Below, in pieces: positions 8,745 through 17,054 of a stretch of DNA of 64,000 nucleotides. Both the position numbers and the translations under genes were made by a program. The notes under the pieces are model-generated. The model was not told the origin of the DNA and ran no database searches. It saw only the letters and a list, made by a program, of their open reading frames with translations. Source of the DNA: Paenibacillus rubinfantis (GTDB lineage: Bacteria; Bacillota; Bacilli; Paenibacillales; Paenibacillaceae). The DNA lies in the NCBI RefSeq assembly GCF_001486505.1, contig NZ_LN909066.1, forward strand, positions 910,452 through 974,451, written 5' to 3'. Position 1 is the first letter of the stretch. Each line of letters begins with the position of its first letter.

Positions 8745-8771
8745 ACCCAAATTCGTCCTTTCGTTACCAAA

Positions 8772-8852
8772 TTAAGCATTCCACAAATAAATAATGCCCG
8801 CGGCCAAAAACAGAATAGAGGCGATAAATAACACCTTGACCAGGTTTTTCAC
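8772..8852 (-). CDS. 26-residue single-pass membrane peptide
   Basis: A GTG-initiated reading frame preceded by AAGGAG nine bases upstream. The product starts MKNLVK and then is a single hydrophobic helix (VLFIASILFLAAGIIYLW) ending NA. Basic N-terminus and hydrophobic core predict a cytoplasm-in, outside-out small membrane protein. It lies 27 bases after the DUF350 stop and 27 bases before the zinc-ribbon start, in the same direction, which supports a real gene although it is below usual annotation limits. Function is unknown; a subunit or regulator of the DUF350 protein is a guess. Confidence 0.6.
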   Translation of the reverse strand: MKNLVKVLFIASILFLAAGIIYLWNA

Positions 8853-8879
8853 GTCATTCTACTCCTTCAACTTAAATCC

Positions 8880-9296
8880 CTAACCTATACATGCGCCGAT
8901 CAAAAACGACATGGACACCGAAACGGCCATCGCGATAAAACCAACGCTTGCGTTCCCCGCGGCGATTTCTTCGTCGATGCGGAACACCGGCGTCAAGAAC
9001 TCGAATAGCAAATATGCAGCAAACAGCAGCAAGGCCCCAACCGAGGACCAAATCATAAAGTCGTAGATAGACGGATGCTCCGCCGCGTAACGAATGATAT
9101 TGGCCAGCCCGAAAATTTTCCCACCGGTGGCCAGAGACGCGGCCAAATTGCCACGCTTGATCTCCTGCCAGCAGCGGTACCTTGCAAACAGTTCGAAGCA
9201 GGAAAGAAACACGATCAATTCCAACACCGCTACGGAAAAATATCCGATCATCAGCCCCAGCGGTTGCTCTAAGAGCGGATCAATGCTTTCTTTCAT
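8880..9296 (-). CDS. DUF350 family membrane protein (YjfL-like)
   Basis: A 138-residue protein with four hydrophobic segments, including the paired pattern GNLAASLATGGKIFGLANII and GNASVGFIAMAVSVSMSFLIG. The two repeated G-N-x-A/S motifs are the mark of DUF350, a family of unknown function often found next to potassium-channel, polyamine or stress genes. The start ATG is preceded by GGGGAGAGGG. It follows mutS2 by 37 bases and is probably co-transcribed with it, and it leads the small peptide and the zinc-ribbon gene. Confidence 0.8.
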   Translation of the reverse strand: MKESIDPLLEQPLGLMIGYFSVAVLELIVFLSCFELFARYRCWQEIKRGNLAASLATGGKIFGLANIIRYAAEHPSIYDFMIWSSVGALLLFAAYLLFEFLTPVFRIDEEIAAGNASVGFIAMAVSVSMSFLIGACIG

Positions 9297-9333
9297 AGCG
9301 CCCTCTCCCCTTATGCCATGAGGCTATTCGTTC

Positions 9334-11700
9334 TTACTTCAGCTCGGCTACCGTAACGCCGGTTCCACCTTCCCCGTAATTCCCCAAGCGGTAGCTCTTG
9401 ATATGCTTATGCTTTCGAAGGTAGTCGGAGATCCCGGTCCGCAAGATCCCGGTCCCTTTCCCGTGGATGATGTAAATCTGACCCAAATTGCTTAAGTAGG
9501 CTTCGTCGATAAAGCGGTCGACCTCGATTAACGCTTCTTCCAGATTCGCACCGCGCAAATCCAGTTCGCTGCGAACGTTCTCGTCTCGCGTACGTTTGAC
9601 GTTAGGCGCCGTCCGTTGAACCGGCTTGCTTGCCGGGGCGGATGCGATTAGCTCCATGTCGTCCAAGCTCACCTTCATCTTCATGATGCCGAGCTGTACG
9701 ACCGCCTCCTTGCTGCCGGAGAGCTCAACGACGTGGCCTTTCTGATTCAAGCTGTACACCATCACCTCGTCGCCCGGTTCAATCTGACGCGGCGGTTTGG
9801 CCGCTTTACGGGCCGCCGCACTCTTCTTACGCTTCTGCGGTTCGGCTTCGTCCAGCTCCTTGCGGGCAGCGATCAGCTTGTGTTCCTTGACCGCGGCGCC
9901 TTCCTCCATCGCGAGGCGGCGCAGGTCGCTGATGATGCGCTCGGCCTCCTGCCGCGCCTTGGTGATAATCGCCGACGCTTCCTCCTCTGCTTTCTCCAGG
10001 CGCTTATCGCGCTGCTGCTCCAGCTTCTCCAGCTCGGAAGCGTGGCGTCTGCGCAGCTCTTCCATCTCGCGCCGCAACTGCTCGGCCGTTTCCCGCTCCT
10101 GCTCCGCCCCAAGGCGATTCTGTTCCAGCGAGGCGATCATGTTCTCGACACGCATGTCCTCTTCGGTCACTTCGCCACGGGCATACTCCAGGATCCGCTC
10201 CGGCAGTCCCAGCCGCTCGGCGATAGCAAACGCATTGCTTCGGCCGGGCACGCCTACCAGAAGGCGATACGTCGGACTTAATGTCGCGACGTCGAATTCC
10301 ATGCTGGCGTTGATGACGCCCTTCCGTTCATAAGCGTACGCTTTCAGCTCGCTGAAGTGGGTCGTCGCGACCATCCGACAGCCCAACGCATGAATATGCT
10401 CCAGAATCGCGATGGCCAGCGCAGAACCTTCCGCCGGGTCGGTTCCCGCACCCAGCTCATCCAGCAAGACGAGGCTTTTCGGCGTCATCCGGCGCAGGAT
10501 TGAAATAATGTTCGTCATATGGCTGGAGAAGGTACTCAAGCTCTGCTCAATGCTTTGCTCGTCGCCGATATCGGCATAAATCGCATCGAATACGCAAAGC
10601 TGGCTGCCGTCCTCAGCCGGCACAAACAACCCGGACATCGCCATCAAGCTGAGCAAGCCGATCGTTTTCAGCGTGACGGTTTTCCCCCCGGTGTTAGGGC
10701 CGGTGACGATAATCGTCGTGTACTGGTTCCCCAGCTCCACATCGATCGGCACCACTTGATCCGCCGGGATCAGCGGATGTCGGCCTTTCTTCAGCTTAAG
10801 GAACCCGCGATCGTTCATGCGCGGCAGCGTTCCCTTCAATTCCCGGGCCAGCCGGGCTTTAGCGAAGATGAAATCCAGTTGGCCCAGCACATCCCCGTCG
10901 TACAGCAACAGTTCGGCCTGCTCGCCAACCAGCGCGGTGAGCTTCTGCAGGATGACCTCAATTTCGCGTTCCTCACGCAGCCGCGTTTCGCGCAGCTTGT
11001 TGTTCATCGCCACGATCGATTCGGGCTCGATGAACAGCGTGGCCCCCGATCCGGACTGATCGTGTACAATCCCGCCGAAGTGGGCGCGGTATTCCGCTTT
11101 GACCGGGATAACGAAGCGGTCGCCGCGAATCGTAATCAGCTGATCCTGCAGCATCTTCGACACCGACGAGGAGCGGATCATGGCATCAAGCTTTTCCCGG
11201 ATCCGCACCTCTCCACCCCGCAGCTCGCGGCGGATGCTGGCCAACTCGGAACTAGCCGAATCCAGCACTTCTGCGCTTTCGTCGATGCAGCGTTTAATCG
11301 CATCTTCCAAGGGCTTCTGTTCACTTAACAGATCGCTTAAATTAAACAGCAGCGGGACTTCATGCTCTTCATGCATCGTCGCAATATACCGTTTGATCCG
11401 GCGCGAGCCCTCCAACGTCGTTGCGATCCCCAGCAGCTCGTGGGGATTCAGCGTCCCGCCGATCCGGGCACGTTTGACCGCCGGAGTGATGTCCACGACC
11501 CCGCCAAATCCGGGTGCGCCCTTCAGCCGGTCCACCTTAAACGCTTCATCGGTGGCTTGCAGCATCCGCTTGACATCCTCCAAATCGATGGCGGGTCGCA
11601 GCGCTTCCGCCGTTCTTTTTCCAAGCGCCGTTTGGGAATAAGATGACAGCTGATCTATAATTTTTTGATATTCCATGGTTTTAAAAATTTTCTCGTCCAA
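9334..11700 (-). CDS. mutS2: MutS2 endonuclease/ATPase
   Basis: A 788-residue protein of the family's usual length. The MutS-like ATPase core shows Walker A GPNTGGKT (about residues 333-340), the Walker B/signature region VLLDELGAGTDPAEG and TTHFSELKAYA. A long helical region follows, and a C-terminal Smr nuclease domain has LDLRG and HGKGTGIL. MutS2 acts on branched DNA to suppress recombination, and the Smr part is linked to splitting collided ribosomes in B. subtilis (RqcU). The TTG start at 11700 aligns with the N-terminus of homologues; an in-frame stop lies just upstream. Confidence 0.95.
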   Translation of the reverse strand: MDEKIFKTMEYQKIIDQLSSYSQTALGKRTAEALRPAIDLEDVKRMLQATDEAFKVDRLKGAPGFGGVVDITPAVKRARIGGTLNPHELLGIATTLEGSRRIKRYIATMHEEHEVPLLFNLSDLLSEQKPLEDAIKRCIDESAEVLDSASSELASIRRELRGGEVRIREKLDAMIRSSSVSKMLQDQLITIRGDRFVIPVKAEYRAHFGGIVHDQSGSGATLFIEPESIVAMNNKLRETRLREEREIEVILQKLTALVGEQAELLLYDGDVLGQLDFIFAKARLARELKGTLPRMNDRGFLKLKKGRHPLIPADQVVPIDVELGNQYTTIIVTGPNTGGKTVTLKTIGLLSLMAMSGLFVPAEDGSQLCVFDAIYADIGDEQSIEQSLSTFSSHMTNIISILRRMTPKSLVLLDELGAGTDPAEGSALAIAILEHIHALGCRMVATTHFSELKAYAYERKGVINASMEFDVATLSPTYRLLVGVPGRSNAFAIAERLGLPERILEYARGEVTEEDMRVENMIASLEQNRLGAEQERETAEQLRREMEELRRRHASELEKLEQQRDKRLEKAEEEASAIITKARQEAERIISDLRRLAMEEGAAVKEHKLIAARKELDEAEPQKRKKSAAARKAAKPPRQIEPGDEVMVYSLNQKGHVVELSGSKEAVVQLGIMKMKVSLDDMELIASAPASKPVQRTAPNVKRTRDENVRSELDLRGANLEEALIEVDRFIDEAYLSNLGQIYIIHGKGTGILRTGISDYLRKHKHIKSYRLGNYGEGGTGVTVAELK

Positions 11701-11854
11701 GTACGTTCACAACTCCCCTCGGGCTATGATCCCATTATAACGAAACCATTCATTTTTCGCCATTTGCCCCAATGGACACATAAGAAAGCGAATCGCGGAA
11801 CATGCTAATTGCGTATAGCCAAACGTACTTACTTCTAAAAGGAGGCTATGTACC

Positions 11855-12217
11855 ATGCATTTTCTGGGACACGTCGTACGATTCATCGTATCCGCCCTGG
11901 TTCTGCTGGTTGTGGGTTGGCTTGTACCGCAATTCAGCATCGGCGGATTCGGCAGCGCCTTGCTGCTCGCCTTGGTCATTGCCCTGTTAGGCTGGGCGAT
12001 TGAAGGCATTTTCGGAACGCGGGTTACCCCGTTCGGGCGCGGAATCGTTGGTTTTCTTACGAGTGCGCTTGTGATCTGGCTTGCCCAGTTCATTATCTCC
12101 GGCGTATCCGTCTCCATTATCGGCGCATTGCTTGCCGCATTGGTGATCGGGATCATCGATCTGTTCATCCCTGTGGCAACTCCCTTTGACGCAGGTAAAG
12201 ACAAAGCCAACCGTTAA
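11855..12217 (+). CDS. Four-helix membrane protein of the holin superfamily IV / YvlD type
   Basis: A 120-residue protein with four hydrophobic helices, FGRGIVGFLTSALVIWLAQFII being typical of the 'mycobacterial 4-TM phage holin' (YvlD) family. Nothing phage-like lies nearby, and such chromosomal members are usually housekeeping or envelope-stress proteins, so a lytic role is not inferred. The start ATG has AAAGGAGG at ideal spacing. It reads divergently from mutS2 and ends with its own terminator. In many Bacillales the space between mutS2 and zapA holds polX and cvpA; this gene and the next take their place here. Confidence 0.75.
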   Translation: MHFLGHVVRFIVSALVLLVVGWLVPQFSIGGFGSALLLALVIALLGWAIEGIFGTRVTPFGRGIVGFLTSALVIWLAQFIISGVSVSIIGALLAALVIGIIDLFIPVATPFDAGKDKANR

Positions 12218-12236
12218 TGGCGGTGCTCCAAGCGAA

Positions 12237-12286
12237 GAGGTCTTCCTCCGCAGGCAAGTAGTCTGCGGATGGAATGGCCTCTTTCT
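12237..12286 (+). terminator. Terminator of the holin-like gene
   Basis: A nested hairpin, with TCCGCAG/CTGCGGA inside GAGG/CCTC, is followed by TTTCTC about 20 bases after the stop. Confidence 0.65.
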
Positions 12287-12468
12287 CTATATAAGCCCGA
12301 GTCACCGGCCTCACTTAGGGCTCTTAATCATATAACATCCAATCGCTCATCCCGGCGGTTTGCGCAGAAGTTCAACAATTCTTCAAACCTTACTCCCTCC
12401 ACCGCCAGTAAAATACGTTATGATATTCTTAAAATTGTCACAAATACACTAAATCGCGAGGGATTAAT

Positions 12469-12849
12469 GTGAAGAAAAGCATAGCTATCGTAGCGAGTTC
12501 TGTGTTGTTGTTACTTGTTACCGCTTGCAGCGGCGGCAACGCGGCCGACACCGGCGGATCTGCCGCCGAAAGTAATATCAAACCGGAAGCCGAGCTGGTG
12601 ATCGAAGCCAGCAACTATCAATTTGATCAAGCTGAATACCATTTAAAGAAAGACGTACCGGTGAAGATCATTTTCAAGAACGCTTCCGGCAATCATGGTA
12701 TTCTTGTGCCTGGTCTGAAGCTGCAGCTCGACCGCAAGAACGACTCCGCCGTGATCGTACCCACGGAAGCCGGCGAGTTCGAAGTGGCCTGCTCCGTGAT
12801 GTGCGGCGCCGGCCACAGTGGCATGATCTCTAAAATTATTGTTGAATAG
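12469..12849 (+). CDS. Lipoprotein with a CuA (cytochrome oxidase subunit II-like) cupredoxin domain
   Basis: A 126-residue exported lipoprotein. The signal peptide ends in lipobox LVTAC (Cys20). The cupredoxin domain has all CuA ligands: His76 in NHGILVPGL, then C108-x3-C112-x3-H116-x2-M119 in CSVMCGAGHSGM. There is no TM hairpin as in true CoxB, and no other oxidase gene is near. Solitary CuA-domain lipoproteins may pass electrons or copper, or help assemble the oxidase CuA site. Start GTG at 12469 with GAGG about seven bases upstream. Function is inferred from the copper motif only. Confidence 0.8.
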   Translation: MKKSIAIVASSVLLLLVTACSGGNAADTGGSAAESNIKPEAELVIEASNYQFDQAEYHLKKDVPVKIIFKNASGNHGILVPGLKLQLDRKNDSAVIVPTEAGEFEVACSVMCGAGHSGMISKIIVE

Positions 12850-12857
12850 CCTTACGC

Positions 12858-12918
12858 AACAAGAGCCCGCGGCGCCATGCCGGGGCTCTTGTGCATTTAG
12901 GGCGATCTGGAGATCGCC
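12858..12918. terminator. Convergent terminator region (two hairpins)
   Basis: ACAAGAGCCC/GGGGCTCTTGT (12859-12892) and GGCGATC/GATCGCC (12902-12918) lie between two convergent genes. Neither is followed by a long T-run, so efficiency is uncertain; together they probably end both the CuA lipoprotein and the ZapA transcripts. Confidence 0.5.
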
Positions 12919-12920
12919 GT

Positions 12921-14468
12921 TTAACCTTGATCCTGCTCAAGCAATTCGATCCATTCGTTATATTCCGATTGCAGCTTGGCGTAGTCATTCTTCAGGCGCT
13001 GGTATTCCTCTTCGCGTTCGACTTGCTGCTCCTGCTCCTTCTCCCGCTCAAGCTGCAAGAGCCGGAATTGATGCGAGATCAGCTCGTAACTGTCCGTGAT
13101 CTCTTGGAGTTGCTCCGCCAGACGGCGCTTCTCGTCCTCCAGCGCCTGGAAGTCTCCTGCCATCGTTAAGGCGCGTTCGCTGCCGGCCGCGCTCTCCTGC
13201 TGCCATTCGTCCAGTTGCCGCTGCAACTCGGTTTCCTTCTCGCGCCAGGAGCCCAGCTCCCGTTCCGCCGAAGCCCATTGCTTGCGCCACTCCTGTTCCC
13301 GCTCCTCCGCTGCTTCGCGGTAGCTCTCCAGCTCGGCCTCCAGCGCCGCAACCGATTTGCGACCTTCCTCGAGCTCCAGCAATCGCAGGTTCAATTCATC
13401 CCGCTCTTGCTCCAGCTGTCGCTTCGCTTCCCCGGCCGTCTGCGCCGCCAGAAGCGCTTGCTCCCGCTCCTCGACGGCCCGTTCCAACCGGGAGCGCAGC
13501 GAATCCATCTCGGCGGCAACCGCACCGGCCTTGTCACGCTCCGCCTGCAGTTCCGCTCTTGCTTCCTCCAGCCGGCTGGCTTCGGCCGCCAGCTGCTCGT
13601 TCAGCTGTTCGCTCTTGTCGGCAGCTTCAAGCAAGCTGATTTCCAGGCGGCTGATTTCCTCGCTGCGCTTCTCGGCTAGCTTCTGCCACGACTTCTCGCT
13701 CTGCTGCGCCGACGATACCTCAGACCGAAGCTTGTCCTCGCGCTCCTTGCCTTCCTGCAGCCGCTGCTGCAGCTGCTTCGTTTCCGTTTGCGCGGTCTGG
13801 AGCGTGCCTTGGAGTTGCTTCGTCTGCTCCTGAAGCTTCCCGCTCTGCTGTTGCGCCCGTTGCTCGGCCGCTTTGGCCTCCTGCTCCCGGCGCTGCAGCT
13901 CGCTCACCTGCTTCTGCAACTTGGCCGCCTCCTCTTTCTCCTTCGCCGCGGCCTGCTCAGCCTGGCGCAGCTTAGCTTGAAGCTGCGAATTGCTGCCTCG
14001 CTGCTCGCTAAGCTGCCGTTCCTGCTCCTGCATCCGGCTGCGCAGCTTACGGGACTCCTCCTCCTGCCCCAGCAAGGAGGCTTCCAGCTTCTCCGCTTGT
14101 CCGGCAAGCTCACGCTTCTCGTTCTTGAGCTGTTGTTGCTCCTCCTGCAGCGCCTTATACATGTTCTCCTGCTTGGCGAGCAGATCTTGAAGGACGGAAT
14201 TTTCCTGAAGCAGCACGGTTTTTTCCTGTTTCGCATTCTGCAATTCGTTCTGCAGCTGCTCCACCCGGATCGCTTCCTCGGCCATGCGCACGGCCGCCAG
14301 GACAGCCAGCCGCGGCGTGTCCAGGTGAGGATAGGCCAGAGAGATGCTGCGCATATGTTCATCCACGCGGCGCGCCACCTGCTTCATATATTCCGCGCTG
14401 CTGCCAACGATTTTATAAGAAGTTCCGTAGATTTCCACGTTTACGCTAATTCGGCCTTGATTGTTCAA
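12921..14468 (-). CDS. zapA: ZapA-domain cell-division protein with a very long coiled-coil extension
   Basis: A 515-residue protein. Residues 1-90 match ZapA: RISVNVEIYGTSYKIVGSSAEYMKQVARRVDEHM and the helix RLAVLAAVRMAEEAIR. ZapA binds FtsZ and bundles its filaments. Usual ZapA proteins are 80-110 residues, but here roughly residues 65-515 are a nearly unbroken Gln/Glu/Arg/Leu-rich coiled coil (for example QEEESRKLRSRMQEQERQL). TTG start with AAGGAGG nine bases upstream. It lies next to pheT, the same place as zapA in Bacillus, which supports the call. A frame check is supported by even heptads throughout and no broken stretch. Confidence 0.85.
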   Translation of the reverse strand: MNNQGRISVNVEIYGTSYKIVGSSAEYMKQVARRVDEHMRSISLAYPHLDTPRLAVLAAVRMAEEAIRVEQLQNELQNAKQEKTVLLQENSVLQDLLAKQENMYKALQEEQQQLKNEKRELAGQAEKLEASLLGQEEESRKLRSRMQEQERQLSEQRGSNSQLQAKLRQAEQAAAKEKEEAAKLQKQVSELQRREQEAKAAEQRAQQQSGKLQEQTKQLQGTLQTAQTETKQLQQRLQEGKEREDKLRSEVSSAQQSEKSWQKLAEKRSEEISRLEISLLEAADKSEQLNEQLAAEASRLEEARAELQAERDKAGAVAAEMDSLRSRLERAVEEREQALLAAQTAGEAKRQLEQERDELNLRLLELEEGRKSVAALEAELESYREAAEEREQEWRKQWASAERELGSWREKETELQRQLDEWQQESAAGSERALTMAGDFQALEDEKRRLAEQLQEITDSYELISHQFRLLQLEREKEQEQQVEREEEYQRLKNDYAKLQSEYNEWIELLEQDQG

Positions 14469-14525
14469 CGCTATGTGCCTCCTTCGGTCCTGTGTGTCGT
14501 CTCATAGATGCTATTAATTGCACGA

Positions 14526-14570
14526 AAGTCACATCGAATCGGTCGTCTTACAAATGATTCGATGTGACTT
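14526..14570 (-). terminator. Strong hairpin between pheT and zapA
   Basis: Fifteen-base perfect arms AAGTCACATCGAATC/GATTCGATGTGACTT with a 15-base loop, 13 bases after the pheT stop. The minus-strand tail is only TTTC, so it may terminate weakly or protect the 3' end of pheST mRNA. Confidence 0.6.
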
Positions 14571-14583
14571 CGTCCAATTCCTG

Positions 14584-17025
14584 CTATTTTCGAAGCTCGG
14601 CCTCAAAAGTTTGCGACAGTCCCGCGACCACCCGGTCGTGAACCGCTGCGACTTCCTCGTCCGTCAGCGTCCGTTCCATGTGACGATACACCAGTGATAA
14701 AGCGACACTCATCTTCCCTTCGCCTAATTTGGCGCCGGTAAATACGTCGAAGACCTCCACCGATTCCAGGAGTTCTCCCGCCGTTTCACGGATCGTGCGG
14801 ATCAAAGCGCCCGCTTCTACCTCCGTGCCGACAACCACGGCAATATCGCGCTGCATCGCCGGATACCGCGGCAGTTCTTGGTAGACATAAGCTTCACCGG
14901 CGTAACGGTATAACGGCTCCAGCCGTAATTCAGCCGCATACGTATCCTCCAGGTCCATCTCCCGCTGCAGTTCCGGGTGAAGCTGACCCAACGTCCCGAT
15001 CCGCTCTTTGCCCGCGGTTCCGTTCAGGAAGACGGAAGCCGAACGGCCGGGATGGAAGCCTTGCGGCCGATCCGCTTCGTACGAAATCCGATCGGCGAGC
15101 CCCAGGTATTCAAATAGGCTTTCCAGCGCCCCTTTGAGATCAAAGAAATCCACCTTTTCCGCCGGCGCATTCCAGCGTTTCTCCGTCCGATCGCCCGTCA
15201 GCAGCAATCCGATCACCGGCAACTCGCTAGGCTGCTTGGTCAGCTTGGCTTCCTCCGTGCGGAAGATGCCGCCGATTTCGAACAACGCCAAATTGTCCTG
15301 CTTGCGGTTGCGGTTATAAACGGCGATGTCGATCATCCCCGGCAACAAGCTGCCGCGCAGTACGCTGCGATCCTCGCTCATCGGCATAGCCAAGCGGATC
15401 TCCCGATCCCCTTCGCCCAGCTGCGGGAACTTGGCGCTCACACCTTCCCGGATGAAGGAGTAGCCCATCACTTCCTGCCAGCCACCGTGCGTGAGCAGCG
15501 TGCGAATGGTGCGGCGCAGCGCCTGCGGTTTCGTGTAACCGCCCGCCGTCGTAATCCCTTCGATCATCGTCGTTGGAATGTTGTCGTAGCCGTAGAGCCG
15601 GGCTACTTCCTCGATCAAATCAACGTCACGCGTAATGTCGCCGCGGCGCGTGGGCACGCGGACCTCGATGACGTCCTCGGCACCGGCGCACTCAAAGCGC
15701 AAACGTCCCAGAATGGCCTTGGCCTCCAGTGAGGAGATGTCCGTACCCAGATAATCGTTCAGCTTCTGCAGCGACAAGGCGATCACCTTCTCTTCCGGCT
15801 CGCGGTGAACGATCTCCACGATCCCTTGGGCGACCTGACCTCCGGCATGGACGGCCATCAGCGCAGCCGCACGGTCCAGAGCCGGAATTACGGCCGCCGG
15901 ATCCACCTCTTTCTCGAAGCGCTGCGAAGCTTCCGAGCGAAGTCCCAGCGTACGCGACGTTCTGCGGACGCTGCCGCCGGCGAATTTTGCGGATTCCAGC
16001 ACGATGTTAACGGTTTGCTCCGTCACTTCCGTCTCCAATCCGCCCATCACGCCGGCTAATGCGACTGGACGATCCTCACCGTCCACGATCAGCAAGGTGC
16101 CGGCTTCCAGCTCGCGCTCCTGCCCGTCCAACGTCACCAGCTTCTCGCCGGCTTTCGCCTGGCGCACGCCCAGCGTACCGCCGGCAATCTTGTCGGCGTC
16201 AAACGCATGCAGCGGCTGCCCGTACTCGAGCATCACGTAGTTCGTGATATCGACGATGTTGCTGATCGGGCGAATCCCCGCCGCCATCAACCGGTTTTGC
16301 ATCCACAGCGGCGAAGGGCCGATCTTGACACCGGCGATGTAGCGTACCGCGTACCGGCTGCACAGCTCAGACGCGTCGATCTTCACTTGAACCCGCTCCT
16401 TGGCGAGCACTCCGGTGTCGGCAAGCTCAGGCTGCGGCAGCTTCACGTCGCGGCTCAAAATCGCGCCCACCTCATAAGCAGCCCCGATCATGCTAAGGCA
16501 ATCGGAACGGTTTGGCGTGAGATCGAAATCCAGCACCTTGTCGTCCAAGCCCAGCAGGCTTGTGATCGGCGTGCCGATCTCCACGTCCTCCGGCAGCACG
16601 AGAATGCCTTCCTGCTGCTCCTTCGGAAGCAGCTTATCGTTTAGGCCCAGCTCCTTCGCCGAGCAGATCATGCCTTGCGACAGAACGCCGCGCAGCTTCG
16701 CCTTCTTGATTTCCAGGCCGCCCGGCAGCTTGGCGCCTACGAGCGCAACCGGAACCTTCTGGCCTGCGGCAACGTTCTTCGCCCCGCACACGATCTGCAG
16801 CTCTTCCTCCTGACCAGCGTCAACAATACAAATGTTCAGCTTGTCGGCATCGGGATGTTTTTCTTTGCTTTTTACAAAACCAACCACGACGTTTGTGACG
16901 CCTTGATTGCGGTTTTCGATCGAATCGATTTCGATCCCGGACCGGGTAATTTGCTCCGCCAGCTCTTCAACGTTAACCCCATCCAGCGAAATATAGTCGG
17001 ACAACCATTCGGTTGATACTTTCAT
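14584..17025 (-). CDS. pheT: Phenylalanyl-tRNA synthetase beta subunit
   Basis: 813 residues, the normal length for bacterial PheT. Domains in order: EMAP-II-like tRNA-binding domain (about 40-150, VVVGFVKSKEKHPDADKLNICIVD), B3/B4 editing domain, B5, catalytic-like core and the C-terminal anticodon-binding FDX-ACB domain (YPAMQRDIAVVV). It partners PheS in an (alpha-beta)2 enzyme charging tRNA-Phe and hydrolysing mischarged Tyr-tRNA. It lies 29 bases after pheS and is under the same T-box control. Confidence 0.97.
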   Translation of the reverse strand: MKVSTEWLSDYISLDGVNVEELAEQITRSGIEIDSIENRNQGVTNVVVGFVKSKEKHPDADKLNICIVDAGQEEELQIVCGAKNVAAGQKVPVALVGAKLPGGLEIKKAKLRGVLSQGMICSAKELGLNDKLLPKEQQEGILVLPEDVEIGTPITSLLGLDDKVLDFDLTPNRSDCLSMIGAAYEVGAILSRDVKLPQPELADTGVLAKERVQVKIDASELCSRYAVRYIAGVKIGPSPLWMQNRLMAAGIRPISNIVDITNYVMLEYGQPLHAFDADKIAGGTLGVRQAKAGEKLVTLDGQERELEAGTLLIVDGEDRPVALAGVMGGLETEVTEQTVNIVLESAKFAGGSVRRTSRTLGLRSEASQRFEKEVDPAAVIPALDRAAALMAVHAGGQVAQGIVEIVHREPEEKVIALSLQKLNDYLGTDISSLEAKAILGRLRFECAGAEDVIEVRVPTRRGDITRDVDLIEEVARLYGYDNIPTTMIEGITTAGGYTKPQALRRTIRTLLTHGGWQEVMGYSFIREGVSAKFPQLGEGDREIRLAMPMSEDRSVLRGSLLPGMIDIAVYNRNRKQDNLALFEIGGIFRTEEAKLTKQPSELPVIGLLLTGDRTEKRWNAPAEKVDFFDLKGALESLFEYLGLADRISYEADRPQGFHPGRSASVFLNGTAGKERIGTLGQLHPELQREMDLEDTYAAELRLEPLYRYAGEAYVYQELPRYPAMQRDIAVVVGTEVEAGALIRTIRETAGELLESVEVFDVFTGAKLGEGKMSVALSLVYRHMERTLTDEEVAAVHDRVVAGLSQTFEAELRK

Positions 17026-17054
17026 TGTCAGTTCCCTTCCCTCTTTACGAAAAA

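Noticed and set aside
11855..12217. Prophage remnant suggested by the holin family name
   Set aside because: No phage genes nearby, and the YvlD-type family is chromosomal in many Bacillota.
13215..14507. Long plus-strand frames opposite zapA with Leu/Arg-rich products
   Set aside because: They are shadows of the Glu/Gln-rich coiled coil read in reverse and have no ribosome sites.
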